Part shown: positions 1 to 5,294 of the stretch, one piece after another
How the letters are laid out: every line of letters starts with the position of its first letter
Numbering within the stretch: the first letter of the stretch is position 1
Origin: Leptolyngbyaceae cyanobacterium CSSed165cm_216
GTDB lineage: Bacteria > Cyanobacteriota > Cyanobacteriia > Phormidesmidales > Phormidesmidaceae
Direction of reading: 5' to 3'
Length of the DNA: 6,085 nucleotides
Assembly: GCA_007135385.1 (NCBI GenBank)
Contig: SLIY01000166.1
Coordinates: 1-6,085, forward strand
Made by a program: the position numbers and the translations under genes
The notes under the pieces: generated by a model
What the model was told of the DNA's origin: nothing
Database searches by the model: none
The model's input: the letters and a program-made list of their open reading frames with translations, nothing else

Positions 1-49
1 GGGCGGCATCCCTGAGGGTGGCTTTGACTTGATCGAGTAACATCATCAT
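1..49 (-). CDS. Possible 5' end of a minus-strand gene, transposase-like (partial)
   Basis: Reading leftward from three consecutive ATG codons at 41-49, the minus strand stays open to the window edge and encodes MMMLLDQVKATLRDAA. From memory, the LLDQVKATLRDAA part resembles the N terminus of cyanobacterial ISAzo13-type transposases, which often begin with a stretch of the kind LRDAAxKLTG. Only 16 codons are visible, no clear Shine-Dalgarno sequence precedes the ATG run, and the start could be any of the three. The call rests on a short similarity and may be chance. If it is a transposase, an insertion sequence end should lie between about 57 and 192. Confidence 0.3.
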   Translation of the reverse strand, partial: MMMLLDQVKATLRDAA

Positions 50-86
50 CACACATGACAATTTACTGGATCTAGTCTAAGCCATT

Positions 87-184
87 CTTGGGGGGAGTTA
101 TTTGGGGGCACCTCCCTAAGCTAAGTTCAAGTCCAGACCTGGGGGTCTGCCGGTGGAAAAATTCCAGATCCCGAGCTGGACTTG
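87..184 (-). terminator. Cluster of inverted repeats downstream of the small minus-strand gene
   Basis: The stretch between the left-edge ORF and the stop codon at 193 carries nested inverted repeats. CAAGTCCAG (128-136) pairs with CTGGACTTG (176-184). Inside it are two small hairpins, AGACC/GGTCT (135-139/144-148) and TGGAA/TTCCA (154-158/162-166). Further left, GGGAG (93-97) pairs with CTCCC (112-116), flanked by CTT/AAG. Because this follows the stop codon of the minus-strand gene, a role in ending its transcript is plausible. There is no clean run of T after any stem, so it is not a textbook intrinsic terminator. An insertion-sequence end is an alternative. Confidence 0.3.
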
Positions 185-192
185 GTGTAATT

Positions 193-537
193 CTAGACCT
201 GCTCTAGATACAGCTTGATGTCGTCATAGAGTTGGGGCAGACCGACTTCAGTGGTAATCCGCATGCGATCGTCTCGTAGGGTAATCAGGGCTTGAGCCGC
301 AAAGGGAGACGACCAGATGTTGGGATTACAAAACACCTCTAGGAAGACTTCCCCAGTGTGTCGATATTCCATAGCCGCCTTGGGGGTAGGGCGAGCTCCC
401 CCCTGGGCTGGGGCACTGGCTACTTTCAATTCAGCCATCAACTCTTCGAGGGAGACTTTCAGGGCCTTAGCCGCCTCGGGGGTAAAGGCAAAACGTATGG
501 ACCCTTGGGACAGGTTAACCGTAAGCTGATCGGTCAT
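193..537 (-). CDS. Conserved cyanobacterial-type hypothetical protein, 114 aa
   Basis: I do not recognise a named family and assign no function. The protein has no membrane segment or signal peptide and is probably cytosolic. Residues 1-15 look like beta strands, and residues 19-39 form a likely amphipathic helix rich in Ala, Leu and Glu. Residues 41-54 are an Ala/Pro/Gly-rich linker. A compact C-terminal part (56-114) contains EVFLEVFCNPNIWSSPFA, then a strand with charged residues (LRDDRMRITTE) and a final helix. This C-terminal part has the feel of a conserved cyanobacterial core. The start is supported by GGAG (plus-strand CTCC at 544-547) six bases before the ATG. The gene is transcribed away from the ctaA run. 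Codon use looks like that of the neighbouring genes, so it is very likely real. Confidence 0.8.
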   Translation of the reverse strand: MTDQLTVNLSQGSIRFAFTPEAAKALKVSLEELMAELKVASAPAQGGARPTPKAAMEYRHTGEVFLEVFCNPNIWSSPFAAQALITLRDDRMRITTEVGLPQLYDDIKLYLEQV

Positions 538-582
538 GGTGATCTCCGAATTGAGGTGTTCTGGCTTGACCTAATACCGAGT

Positions 583-633
583 CTGTCGGCAGTAGCACCC
601 GCTTTTAATGGGTGGGTTATTTCTGCCAGACAG
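583..633. repeat. Inverted repeat, 10-bp stem with one bulge and an inner hairpin
   Basis: CTGTCGGCAG (583-592) pairs completely with CTGCC (623-627) plus GACAG (629-633), leaving A628 as a single bulge. Inside, CACCC (596-600) pairs with GGGTG (610-614) around a 9-base loop. The outer stem can extend by AGT/ACT past a one-base bulge. The element lies about 46-96 bases upstream of the start of the minus-strand gene at 537. It may therefore sit in that gene's promoter or leader. No T run follows on either strand, so it is not an obvious terminator. Confidence 0.5.
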
Positions 634-703
634 TACTAGCTGAGTGATTTACCAAGCTGGAAGCGAGCGGCTGACACTCCCGTTTCTGGGGGAATCCCAC
701 TAA

Positions 704-726
704 AGCCGCATACATTAGCCGCATAC
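704..726. repeat. Direct repeat AGCCGCATAC, two copies with a 13-bp period
   Basis: AGCCGCATAC occurs at 704-713 and again, identical, at 717-726, separated by ATT. A spacing slightly over one helical turn would place both copies on nearly the same DNA face, as in paired protein-binding sites. It could also be a small tandem duplication. No known regulator site is recognised. Confidence 0.45.
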
Positions 727-748
727 GTTCAAATCGATTCCCGCTCAG

Positions 749-773
749 CTGGAGTCCAAGCGCAGCACTCCAG
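749..773. repeat. Perfect 7-bp inverted repeat, 11-base loop
   Basis: CTGGAGT (749-755) and ACTCCAG (767-773) are perfect inverted copies around an 11-base spacer. The 8-bp palindrome GTCCGGAC follows at 780-787. Together they form a structured patch in the middle of the intergenic region. Function is unknown. Confidence 0.45.
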
Positions 774-887
774 ACAATAGTCCGGACCCTTTCCTAAGCC
801 CTGAGGCTACTGATTTCTCGTTGACCAAGTCACTGTGTAAGAGGCCTGAAACCCGAATTTTACCTTTGGTCATCAAAAACTGCCCGG

Positions 888-912
888 AGTATTGTCCAAA
901 CTGGGCAATATT
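888..912 (+). other. Possible plus-strand RNA hairpin, 10 pairs with a 5-base loop
   Basis: AGTATTGTCC (888-897) can pair with GGGCAATATT (903-912) over ten positions around the loop AAACT. Two of the ten pairs are G-U and would become A-C mismatches in a minus-strand transcript. That asymmetry hints that, if functional, it acts in RNA made from the plus strand, about 260 bases upstream of ctaA. An outer CGG (885-887) and CCG (918-920) could add three pairs. No T run follows. Confidence 0.35.
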
Positions 913-1008
913 AAGAACCGTAACATCAAAACAATTATTCATTTCTCAAAGAAAACGCCCGCAAATTCCGAAGAAAAGCCTAAAGCTTTGGCCGTTGACT
1001 GATTGTCA

Positions 1009-1026
1009 TCCCTAAAGTAGTAGGGA
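1009..1026. repeat. Small hairpin TCCCTA/TAGGGA upstream of ctaA
   Basis: TCCCTA (1009-1014) and TAGGGA (1021-1026) form a perfect 6-bp inverted repeat around AAGTAG. It lies about 145 bases before the ctaA start. It could be part of the ctaA leader or an operator, and the element is short enough to be chance. Confidence 0.3.
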
Positions 1027-1133
1027 ACAACGCTTGCTGGTACCGAGGTTGAGCGACCACAATGTTACTAAATCTAAAGCAGCTACTGGTCGCCGAGCTT
1101 TGATAAGCGCTACGAAAGCTTCACAGTAGGCTG

Positions 1134-1156
1134 GCGGTCACATATTGCGGTCACAT
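1134..1156 (+). promoter_or_regulatory. Direct repeat GCGGTCACAT x2 upstream of ctaA, candidate operator
   Basis: GCGGTCACAT occurs at 1134-1143 and identically at 1147-1156, a 13-bp period. The second copy ends four bases before the GGAGG ribosome site of ctaA. The octamer GCGGTCAC from this repeat is found again before ctaB at 2264-2271, inside a larger palindrome. Sharing between the two heme A genes suggests a common regulator, which is inference. The site matches no cyanobacterial consensus I can name with confidence. Confidence 0.45.
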
Positions 1157-1160
1157 TTAT

Positions 1161-1165
1161 GGAGG
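1161..1165 (+). promoter_or_regulatory. Ribosome binding site of ctaA
   Basis: GGAGG lies four bases before the ATG at 1170. The spacing is slightly tight, but it fixes this start over the overlapping out-of-frame ATG at 1159. Confidence 0.7.
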
Positions 1166-1169
1166 CGAC

Positions 1170-2192
1170 ATGGCTGAAAATTTTGTATCGCTCTCATCGT
1201 CTAGTGCTGATAGCGGTTGGCGGCGATACTCCATAGGAGGCGCTGCGCGATCGCCAGACTTGACCGTTTATCCTGTGGATCGGGTGCGCCGCCTGGTTTG
1301 GAAAATCGCTTTAGCCACCCTGGCCCTGATGGCCGTGGGCAGTGCCACCCGAGTGATGAATGCGGGCTTAGCCTGTCCAGACTGGCCCCTCTGCTACGGT
1401 CAGTTAGTGCCTCAGCAGCAAATGAACTTACAGGTATTTCTAGAGTGGTTTCACCGCCTGGATGCCGCCTTGATTGGGTTAAGTACCCTCTGGCTGGTAG
1501 GGCTCAGCCTATGGTATCGGCGTCAGCTACCAGCGTGGCTCCCTTGGGCAGCGGTAGGGTCCGTAGCGCTGATTGGGTTGCAAGGGGGGCTAGGGGCTTT
1601 GACGGTAACCCAGCTGTTGCGATTTGACATTGTCACCGCCCACTTGGGAGCAGCACTGCTGTTTTTTAGCGCCATGGTGGCGATTGGGACCCTACTGTTG
1701 CCCCAACGGCCCACCGGTACCGTTGGCCCGTTGCCTTGGATCGGCACAGGCGCGACAGCTCTGGTGTATGGCCAGTGCCTACTAGGAGGGCTGGTTGGCT
1801 CCCGCTGGGCGGCCCACCAATGCTTTGGCCTACGTGAACTATGCCAGGTGATGAATTCCCATCTGGTGGGGGTTGTACCCGCTACCGCAGCTGTACTAGC
1901 CCTGACCCTAACCGTATGGCGCACCCCAGCCCTCGACTACCGGCTGCGCCGCCTGGGCAATCTGGCTAGCATGCTGTTGGTGTTTCAGTTGGTGATGGGG
2001 ATTGCCACTTTTCGTCTCAGGCTCCAGGTGGAGCCCTTGACGGTGGTGCACCACACCCTGGGGGCAGCCCTGGTGGGCACCCTGGTTAGCTTTACAGTGC
2101 TGGCTTGGCGCGATGGCTCCAAGGGACCGGTGTTTGACCATCGCCTCAGCCCCCGGCCCCAGCCCATGACCGACCCAGGCCAAAGCGCTTGA
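1170..2192 (+). CDS. ctaA: Heme A synthase, CtaA/COX15 family, 340 aa
   Basis: Integral membrane enzyme that oxidises the C8 methyl of heme O to a formyl group, giving heme A for aa3-type cytochrome c oxidase. About eight membrane helices are visible, roughly at 43-60, 88-115, 124-146, 153-176, 189-209, 229-250, 262-280 and 290-313. Family hallmarks are present: the extracellular cysteine pair C69/C75 in GLACPDWPLC and the catalytic Glu92 with His95 in EWFHR. Further hallmarks are His158 (TAHLG), a second cysteine pair C218/C225, His231 (NSHLVG) and His294/295 (VHHTLG). The four helix histidines are the expected heme ligands, and the two four-helix halves are both complete. A hydrophilic, Ser-rich N-terminal tail of about 38 residues precedes helix 1, and a short polar tail follows helix 8. 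ctaB follows 135 bp downstream on the same strand. Identification is secure. Confidence 0.97.
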   Translation: MAENFVSLSSSSADSGWRRYSIGGAARSPDLTVYPVDRVRRLVWKIALATLALMAVGSATRVMNAGLACPDWPLCYGQLVPQQQMNLQVFLEWFHRLDAALIGLSTLWLVGLSLWYRRQLPAWLPWAAVGSVALIGLQGGLGALTVTQLLRFDIVTAHLGAALLFFSAMVAIGTLLLPQRPTGTVGPLPWIGTGATALVYGQCLLGGLVGSRWAAHQCFGLRELCQVMNSHLVGVVPATAAVLALTLTVWRTPALDYRLRRLGNLASMLLVFQLVMGIATFRLRLQVEPLTVVHHTLGAALVGTLVSFTVLAWRDGSKGPVFDHRLSPRPQPMTDPGQSA

Positions 2193-2199
2193 CTTGTTT

Positions 2200-2224
2200 A
2201 CCCATGGCAGGGGCGGCCATGGGT
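2200..2224 (+). terminator. Strong hairpin just after ctaA, possible terminator or attenuator
   Basis: ACCCATGGC (2200-2208) and GCCATGGGT (2216-2224) form a perfect 9-bp GC-rich stem around a 7-base loop, starting eight bases after the ctaA stop codon. On the plus strand it is followed by TTCCTT, a weak U-rich tail. It may end or reduce transcription before ctaB, or protect the 3' end of a ctaA message. The imperfect tail makes partial read-through likely if it acts as a terminator. Confidence 0.5.
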
Positions 2225-2263
2225 TTCCTTCAGCAAAGGCGACCCCCATTTCCATAGGTCACA

Positions 2264-2284
2264 GCGGTCACCGGTGACCGTTTT
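2264..2284 (+). promoter_or_regulatory. 16-bp perfect palindrome CGGTCACCGGTGACCG upstream of ctaB
   Basis: The palindrome at 2265-2280 is perfect, and with G2264 it contains the octamer GCGGTCAC that also occurs twice before ctaA. Another GGTCAC lies at 2258-2263. It sits 48-63 bases before the ctaB ATG, a normal position for an operator. It is also followed by TTTT (2281-2284), so an intrinsic terminator is an alternative, although a perfect palindrome without a loop makes a less natural RNA hairpin. I favour a DNA-binding site because of the recurrence before ctaA. Confidence 0.5.
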
Positions 2285-2327
2285 CCACCCAGTCTTTACG
2301 TCCAGACCTGATTAGGATTTTCTCTGC

Positions 2328-3284
2328 ATGAATCAAACAACCACCTGGAACGATGCCACCCGGCACCATGACTCGTTCAAGGCTGTGATTCGGAGCTATG
2401 TACAGCTCACAAAGCCCCGGATTATTCCTCTTTTGCTAATTGAAACCGCCGCTGCCATGTGGGTGGCGGGCCAGGGCCAGGTTGACCCGGTGCTGCTAAT
2501 GGTCACCTTGCTCAGCGGCACCCTGGCGGCAGCCTCCGCCCAGACCATTAACTGTGTTTACGATCGCGACATCGACTACGACATGGAGCGCACCCGCCAT
2601 CGACCGATTCCCTCGGGGCGCATCCAAATCCGTGACGCCCTGGTCTTTGCTGGGGTGCTGGCCGCCCTATCGTTCACCCTGCTGGTGGTCTTTGCTAACC
2701 TGCTCAGCGCTGTGATGGCCATGGTGGGTCTGGCCATTTACGTGGGGGTCTACACCTACTGGCTGAAACGATCATCCCCCCAAAATATTGTGATTGGGGG
2801 TGCGGCTGGGGCTGTCCCGCCCCTGGTGGGTTGGGCTGCTGTTACCGGAGATCTGCCCCTAGCCGCCTGGCTGTTTTTCTGCATTGTGTTCATCTGGACA
2901 CCGCCTCACTTCTGGGGCCTGGCCATGCTAATTCAAGACGACTACGCCAAAGTCAAGGTGCCGATGATGCCCGTGGTGGTGGGCGATGCCGCCACCGCCC
3001 GCCAAATCTGGTACTACACCCTGGTGCTCGTTCCCCTCACCCTAATGATGACCTACCCCCTGGGAGCCACTGGGGTGGTCTATGGCGCGATCGCTCTGTT
3101 CCTGGGAGGTGTCTTTGTGCGTAAAGCCTGGGCACTACTCAACGCGCCTGGCGATCGCGACCTGGCTCGCAGCCTGTTTAAGTACTCCATTCTCTACATG
3201 ATGCTGTTATCAGCAAGCATGGTCGTAGACAGCTGGCCCGTGACCAAGCTACTGGTCTCTAGCCTATCGAGCTATATTCTGTAG
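2328..3284 (+). CDS. ctaB: Protoheme IX farnesyltransferase (heme O synthase), 318 aa
   Basis: UbiA-superfamily membrane prenyltransferase that transfers a farnesyl group from farnesyl diphosphate to protoheme IX, giving heme O, the substrate of CtaA. The first Asp-rich diphosphate/Mg2+ motif is N75xxxD79xxxD83, followed by the family stretch ERTRHRPIPSG (87-97). Further hallmarks are YTYWLKR (142-148), NIVIGGAAGAVPPLVGWA (153-170), WTPPHFWGLA (190-199) and DDYAKVKVPMMPVV (204-217). About nine membrane helices can be drawn, and the length is normal for the family. A hydrophilic N-terminal tail of about 22 residues precedes SYVQLTKPR. The ribosome site is weak: AGGA at 2314-2317, ten bases before the ATG. 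It is co-directional with ctaA and with the ABC genes 42 bp downstream, so a shared transcript is plausible. Identification is secure. Confidence 0.98.
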   Translation: MNQTTTWNDATRHHDSFKAVIRSYVQLTKPRIIPLLLIETAAAMWVAGQGQVDPVLLMVTLLSGTLAAASAQTINCVYDRDIDYDMERTRHRPIPSGRIQIRDALVFAGVLAALSFTLLVVFANLLSAVMAMVGLAIYVGVYTYWLKRSSPQNIVIGGAAGAVPPLVGWAAVTGDLPLAAWLFFCIVFIWTPPHFWGLAMLIQDDYAKVKVPMMPVVVGDAATARQIWYYTLVLVPLTLMMTYPLGATGVVYGAIALFLGGVFVRKAWALLNAPGDRDLARSLFKYSILYMMLLSASMVVDSWPVTKLLVSSLSSYIL

Positions 3285-3288
3285 AATA
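3275..3288. repeat. Short palindrome TATTCTGTAGAATA across the ctaB stop codon
   Basis: TATTCT (3275-3280) and AGAATA (3283-3288) are inverted copies around GT, and the ctaB stop TAG (3282-3284) lies inside. As RNA this gives only five A/U-rich pairs with a TGTA loop. As DNA it could be a weak operator for the ABC genes that start at 3327. It may also be chance. Confidence 0.25.
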
Positions 3289-3326
3289 AAGTTACAAACT
3301 GTTGTTTCTAGGGTTAGGTTTGCCGA

Positions 3327-4352
3327 ATGGCTGCCGCAGTTACCATTGAAAACCTGAGAAAGTCCTATGGATCGGTGATCGCTGTCCAGGATGTGTCGCT
3401 GACCATTCAGCCCGGGGAAATTTTTGGGCTACTAGGACCTAACGGGGCGGGCAAAACCACTACCATCCGCTGCCTATGTACCTTGTCTGTGCCTGATAGT
3501 GGCCGGATTGAGCTGATGGGTATTCCGGTGCTAGAGCAGCCCCAGGTAGCTCGCCGTTACTTAGGCTACATTGCCCAGGAGGTGGCCCTCGATAAGGTGC
3601 TCACTGGGCGAGAATTACTGGAGCTGCAAGCGGCGATCTACCACATGCCCAAACAAGTGGCGCTGGGCCGGATTGAGCAAATGCTTTCCCTACTGGATTT
3701 GCAGGACTGGGCTGATCAAAAGACTGGGGCCTATTCCGGTGGCTTGAAAAAGCGCTTGGATTTAGCCCTTGGGCTGCTGCACCAGCCGGATGTGTTGGTG
3801 TTGGATGAACCTACCGTGGGGCTGGATATTGAAACCCGCTCGGCGGTGTGGTCCTTTCTGAGGCAGCTAAAAGCCGCTGGCACCACTGTTTTAATTACCA
3901 GTCACTACCTGGAAGAGGTGGATGCTCTGGCGGACCGGGTGGCGATCATTGATCAAGGCCGGGTGATTGCCGCAGGTACCCCCAGCGACTTGAAAGACAA
4001 AATTGGCGGCGATCGCATCACCCTGCGCATTCGCGAATTTACCCCTGACGACGAAGCCGCCAAAGCTAAAGCGATGCTGGCGGATCTACCCTTCGTCCAA
4101 GATGTGATTGTTAACCCGGCCCAGGGGAACTCTTTGAATCTAGTGGTTGAACGACAGGCAGATGCCCTGGCAGCGGTGCAGCGATCGCTAGCTGAAGCAG
4201 GATTACCGGTCTTTGGTATTTCCCAGTCGCGCCCTAGCCTAGATGACGTCTACCTGGCCGCCACCGGTCGCACCCTGATGGATGCGGAACTGGCGGCTGT
4301 TGGTCAACGGGATTTAAAACAAGAAAAGAAACAAGCTATGAAGGGACGTTAG
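3327..4352 (+). CDS. ABC transporter ATP-binding protein, DrrA type, 341 aa
   Basis: Nucleotide-binding subunit of an ABC exporter, cytoplasmic and paired with the permease that follows. Walker A is GPNGAGKT (37-44), the Q-loop glutamine is Q84, and the signature is YSGGLKKR (136-143). Walker B is VLVLDEP (156-162) with catalytic E161. The D-loop is GLD (165-167) and the switch histidine is H193 (TSH). All catalytic elements are intact. Residues about 228-315 form the C-terminal extension typical of DrrA-like drug or antibiotic exporters, ending in SLDDVYLAATGRTL. A Lys/Gln-rich tail (329-341) follows. The start is the first ATG that gives a full N-terminal strand, though its ribosome site (AGG near 3316) is weak. 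Substrate is not predictable: DrrA homologues serve drugs, lipids and polysaccharides. Family is certain, physiological role is not. Confidence 0.95.
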   Translation: MAAAVTIENLRKSYGSVIAVQDVSLTIQPGEIFGLLGPNGAGKTTTIRCLCTLSVPDSGRIELMGIPVLEQPQVARRYLGYIAQEVALDKVLTGRELLELQAAIYHMPKQVALGRIEQMLSLLDLQDWADQKTGAYSGGLKKRLDLALGLLHQPDVLVLDEPTVGLDIETRSAVWSFLRQLKAAGTTVLITSHYLEEVDALADRVAIIDQGRVIAAGTPSDLKDKIGGDRITLRIREFTPDDEAAKAKAMLADLPFVQDVIVNPAQGNSLNLVVERQADALAAVQRSLAEAGLPVFGISQSRPSLDDVYLAATGRTLMDAELAAVGQRDLKQEKKQAMKGR

Positions 4353-4355
4353 GAG
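4351..4355 (+). promoter_or_regulatory. Ribosome binding site of the ABC permease, overlapping the ATPase stop
   Basis: AGGAG begins on the second base of the upstream TAG stop codon (4350-4352) and lies ten bases before the ATG at 4366. The overlap of stop and ribosome site suggests translational coupling of the two exporter subunits. Confidence 0.7.
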
Positions 4356-4365
4356 AGCAGCCCCC

Positions 4366-5289
4366 ATGAGTACGACTATCCCAACTTCAGGCCGCAATGG
4401 CTCCAGACCTCTAGAGAATGCCGACTTAAGTCATTGGAAAGCGAACTTAGGCGATCCATCCCAAAAGTCCCAGGGTCTATTTTCTGCCGCCTTTATTCAA
4501 GAAACCCTAGCGATGACCCGACGGCTGTTTATTCAATTGCAGCGCCGCCCATCCACCTTGATTGCTGGCATTATTCAGCCGTTGATCTGGCTGGTGCTGT
4601 TTGGGGCCTTGTTTCAAAACGTCCCGGCCGGGTTGTTTGGTGAAAGCCGTAACTATGGCCAGTTCTTGGGGGCCGGCATCATTGTATTTACAGCCTTTGG
4701 GGGAGCCCTGAACGCTGGACTGCCGGTGATGTTTGACCGAGAGTTTGGCTTCCTCAACCGATTTTTGGTGGCTCCTTTGGCCTCCCGTTACTCGATCGTG
4801 GTAGCTTCAGCTATCTTTATCGCCGCCCTTAGCCTGGTGCAAACTGCCGCCATTTTGGCCCTGAGTGCCGTGCTGGGGGCAGGGTTTCCCAACCTGCCCG
4901 GTCTGGTGCTGGTGCTGGGGATCGTGATGACCCTGGTGTTGGGGGTAACGGCCCTGAGCTTGGGGCTGACCTTTGCCCTGCCAGGCCACATCGAGTTAAT
5001 TGCCGTCATTTTTGTCACCAACTTGCCCCTGCTGTTTTCCAGCACTGCTTTGGTGCCCCTAGACTTTATGCCCCAGTGGCTACAGGTGGTGGCTAGTCTG
5101 AATCCACTGACCTATGCGATCGAACCAATTCGTTACGTCTATCTGCACTCTGACTGGACCTTGGGTAGTGTCGTGTTACAGGCACCCTTTGCTGGGGTGA
5201 CCCTGGGGGCCAGCTTAGGGGTGCTGATCGTTTTTTGTGGGGTAGCCTTGGCCCTGATCCAACCTCTATTGCGACGACGCATGGCCTAG
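4366..5289 (+). CDS. ABC-2 type transporter permease, DrrB/NodJ-like, 307 aa
   Basis: Membrane subunit of the exporter with the preceding ATPase, 13 bp upstream. A polar N-terminal region of about 38 residues is followed by an amphipathic segment with ETLAMTRRLFIQLQRRP (46-62), as expected for the interface before the first membrane helix. Six membrane segments are visible at about 64-83, 101-122, 141-169, 178-202, 208-228 and 274-298. The cytoplasmic loop with DREFGFLNRFLVAPLAS (124-140) is the family's coupling region. The stretch PLDFMPQWLQ (231-240) with NPLTYAIEPIRY (246-257) is the conserved ABC-2 motif before the last helix. Length is somewhat above the usual 250-280 because of the N-terminal tail. 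The gene closes the plus-strand run. The substrate is unknown. Confidence 0.94.
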   Translation: MSTTIPTSGRNGSRPLENADLSHWKANLGDPSQKSQGLFSAAFIQETLAMTRRLFIQLQRRPSTLIAGIIQPLIWLVLFGALFQNVPAGLFGESRNYGQFLGAGIIVFTAFGGALNAGLPVMFDREFGFLNRFLVAPLASRYSIVVASAIFIAALSLVQTAAILALSAVLGAGFPNLPGLVLVLGIVMTLVLGVTALSLGLTFALPGHIELIAVIFVTNLPLLFSSTALVPLDFMPQWLQVVASLNPLTYAIEPIRYVYLHSDWTLGSVVLQAPFAGVTLGASLGVLIVFCGVALALIQPLLRRRMA

Positions 5290-5294
5290 TGACC

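Larger units (their letters stand above)
538..1169. other. Long intergenic region with inverted and direct repeats, no convincing gene
   Basis: This gap separates two divergently transcribed genes, so it should hold both promoters, but I cannot point to a strong -35/-10 pair for either. Composition becomes AT-richer between about 840 and 1000 than in the surrounding genes. Short open frames exist at 745-942 (minus) and 821-1015 (plus). They overlap each other, lack good ribosome sites and resemble no family I know. The region is dense in potential stems: 583-633, 665-746 (a 6-bp long-range stem enclosing two hairpins), 749-773, 780-787, 888-912 and 1009-1026. Two 10-bp direct repeats, each with a 13-bp period, lie at 704-726 and 1134-1156. 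It could hold a small RNA, the relic of a mobile element or only long promoters. Confidence 0.5.

Noticed and set aside
641..703. Frame ending QAGSERLTLPFLGESH, considered as the tail of a TnpB-type protein
   Set aside because: It is preceded by a stop codon at 641-643, only 19 codons long, and the resemblance is too vague to support a transposon relic.
664..747. tRNA-like layout: acceptor-like GAGCGG/CCGCTC, a T-loop-like GTTCAAATC, and about 84 bases in length
   Set aside because: The T-stem has two mismatches, there is no D-loop GG in place and no proper anticodon arm. It is more likely unrelated structure.
745..942. Minus-strand open frame of 65 codons in the long gap
   Set aside because: No clear ribosome site, no family resemblance, and it overlaps an equally unremarkable plus-strand frame at 821-1015. 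Kept as possible but unsupported, so not annotated.
821..1015. Plus-strand open frame of 64 codons upstream of ctaA
   Set aside because: Basic, low-complexity-looking product with no recognised motif, lying in AT-rich sequence and lacking a convincing ribosome site.
995..1023. TTGACT at 995-1000 as a -35 box for ctaA
   Set aside because: No acceptable -10 hexamer lies 16-18 bases downstream.
1523..2255. Long minus-strand open frames at 1523-1924 and 1908-2255
   Set aside because: They are antisense to ctaA, whose reading frame is secure; their products are typical of codon-bias shadows.
131..2310. GTCCAGACCTG found at both 131-141 and 2300-2310
   Set aside because: An 11-base match between two sites in a 6-kb window is expected by chance, and the contexts differ.
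3281..3295. NtcA-like site GTA...TAC before the ABC genes
   Set aside because: The spacing is nine bases instead of the canonical eight, and the site overlaps the ctaB stop codon. No well-placed -10 box was seen.
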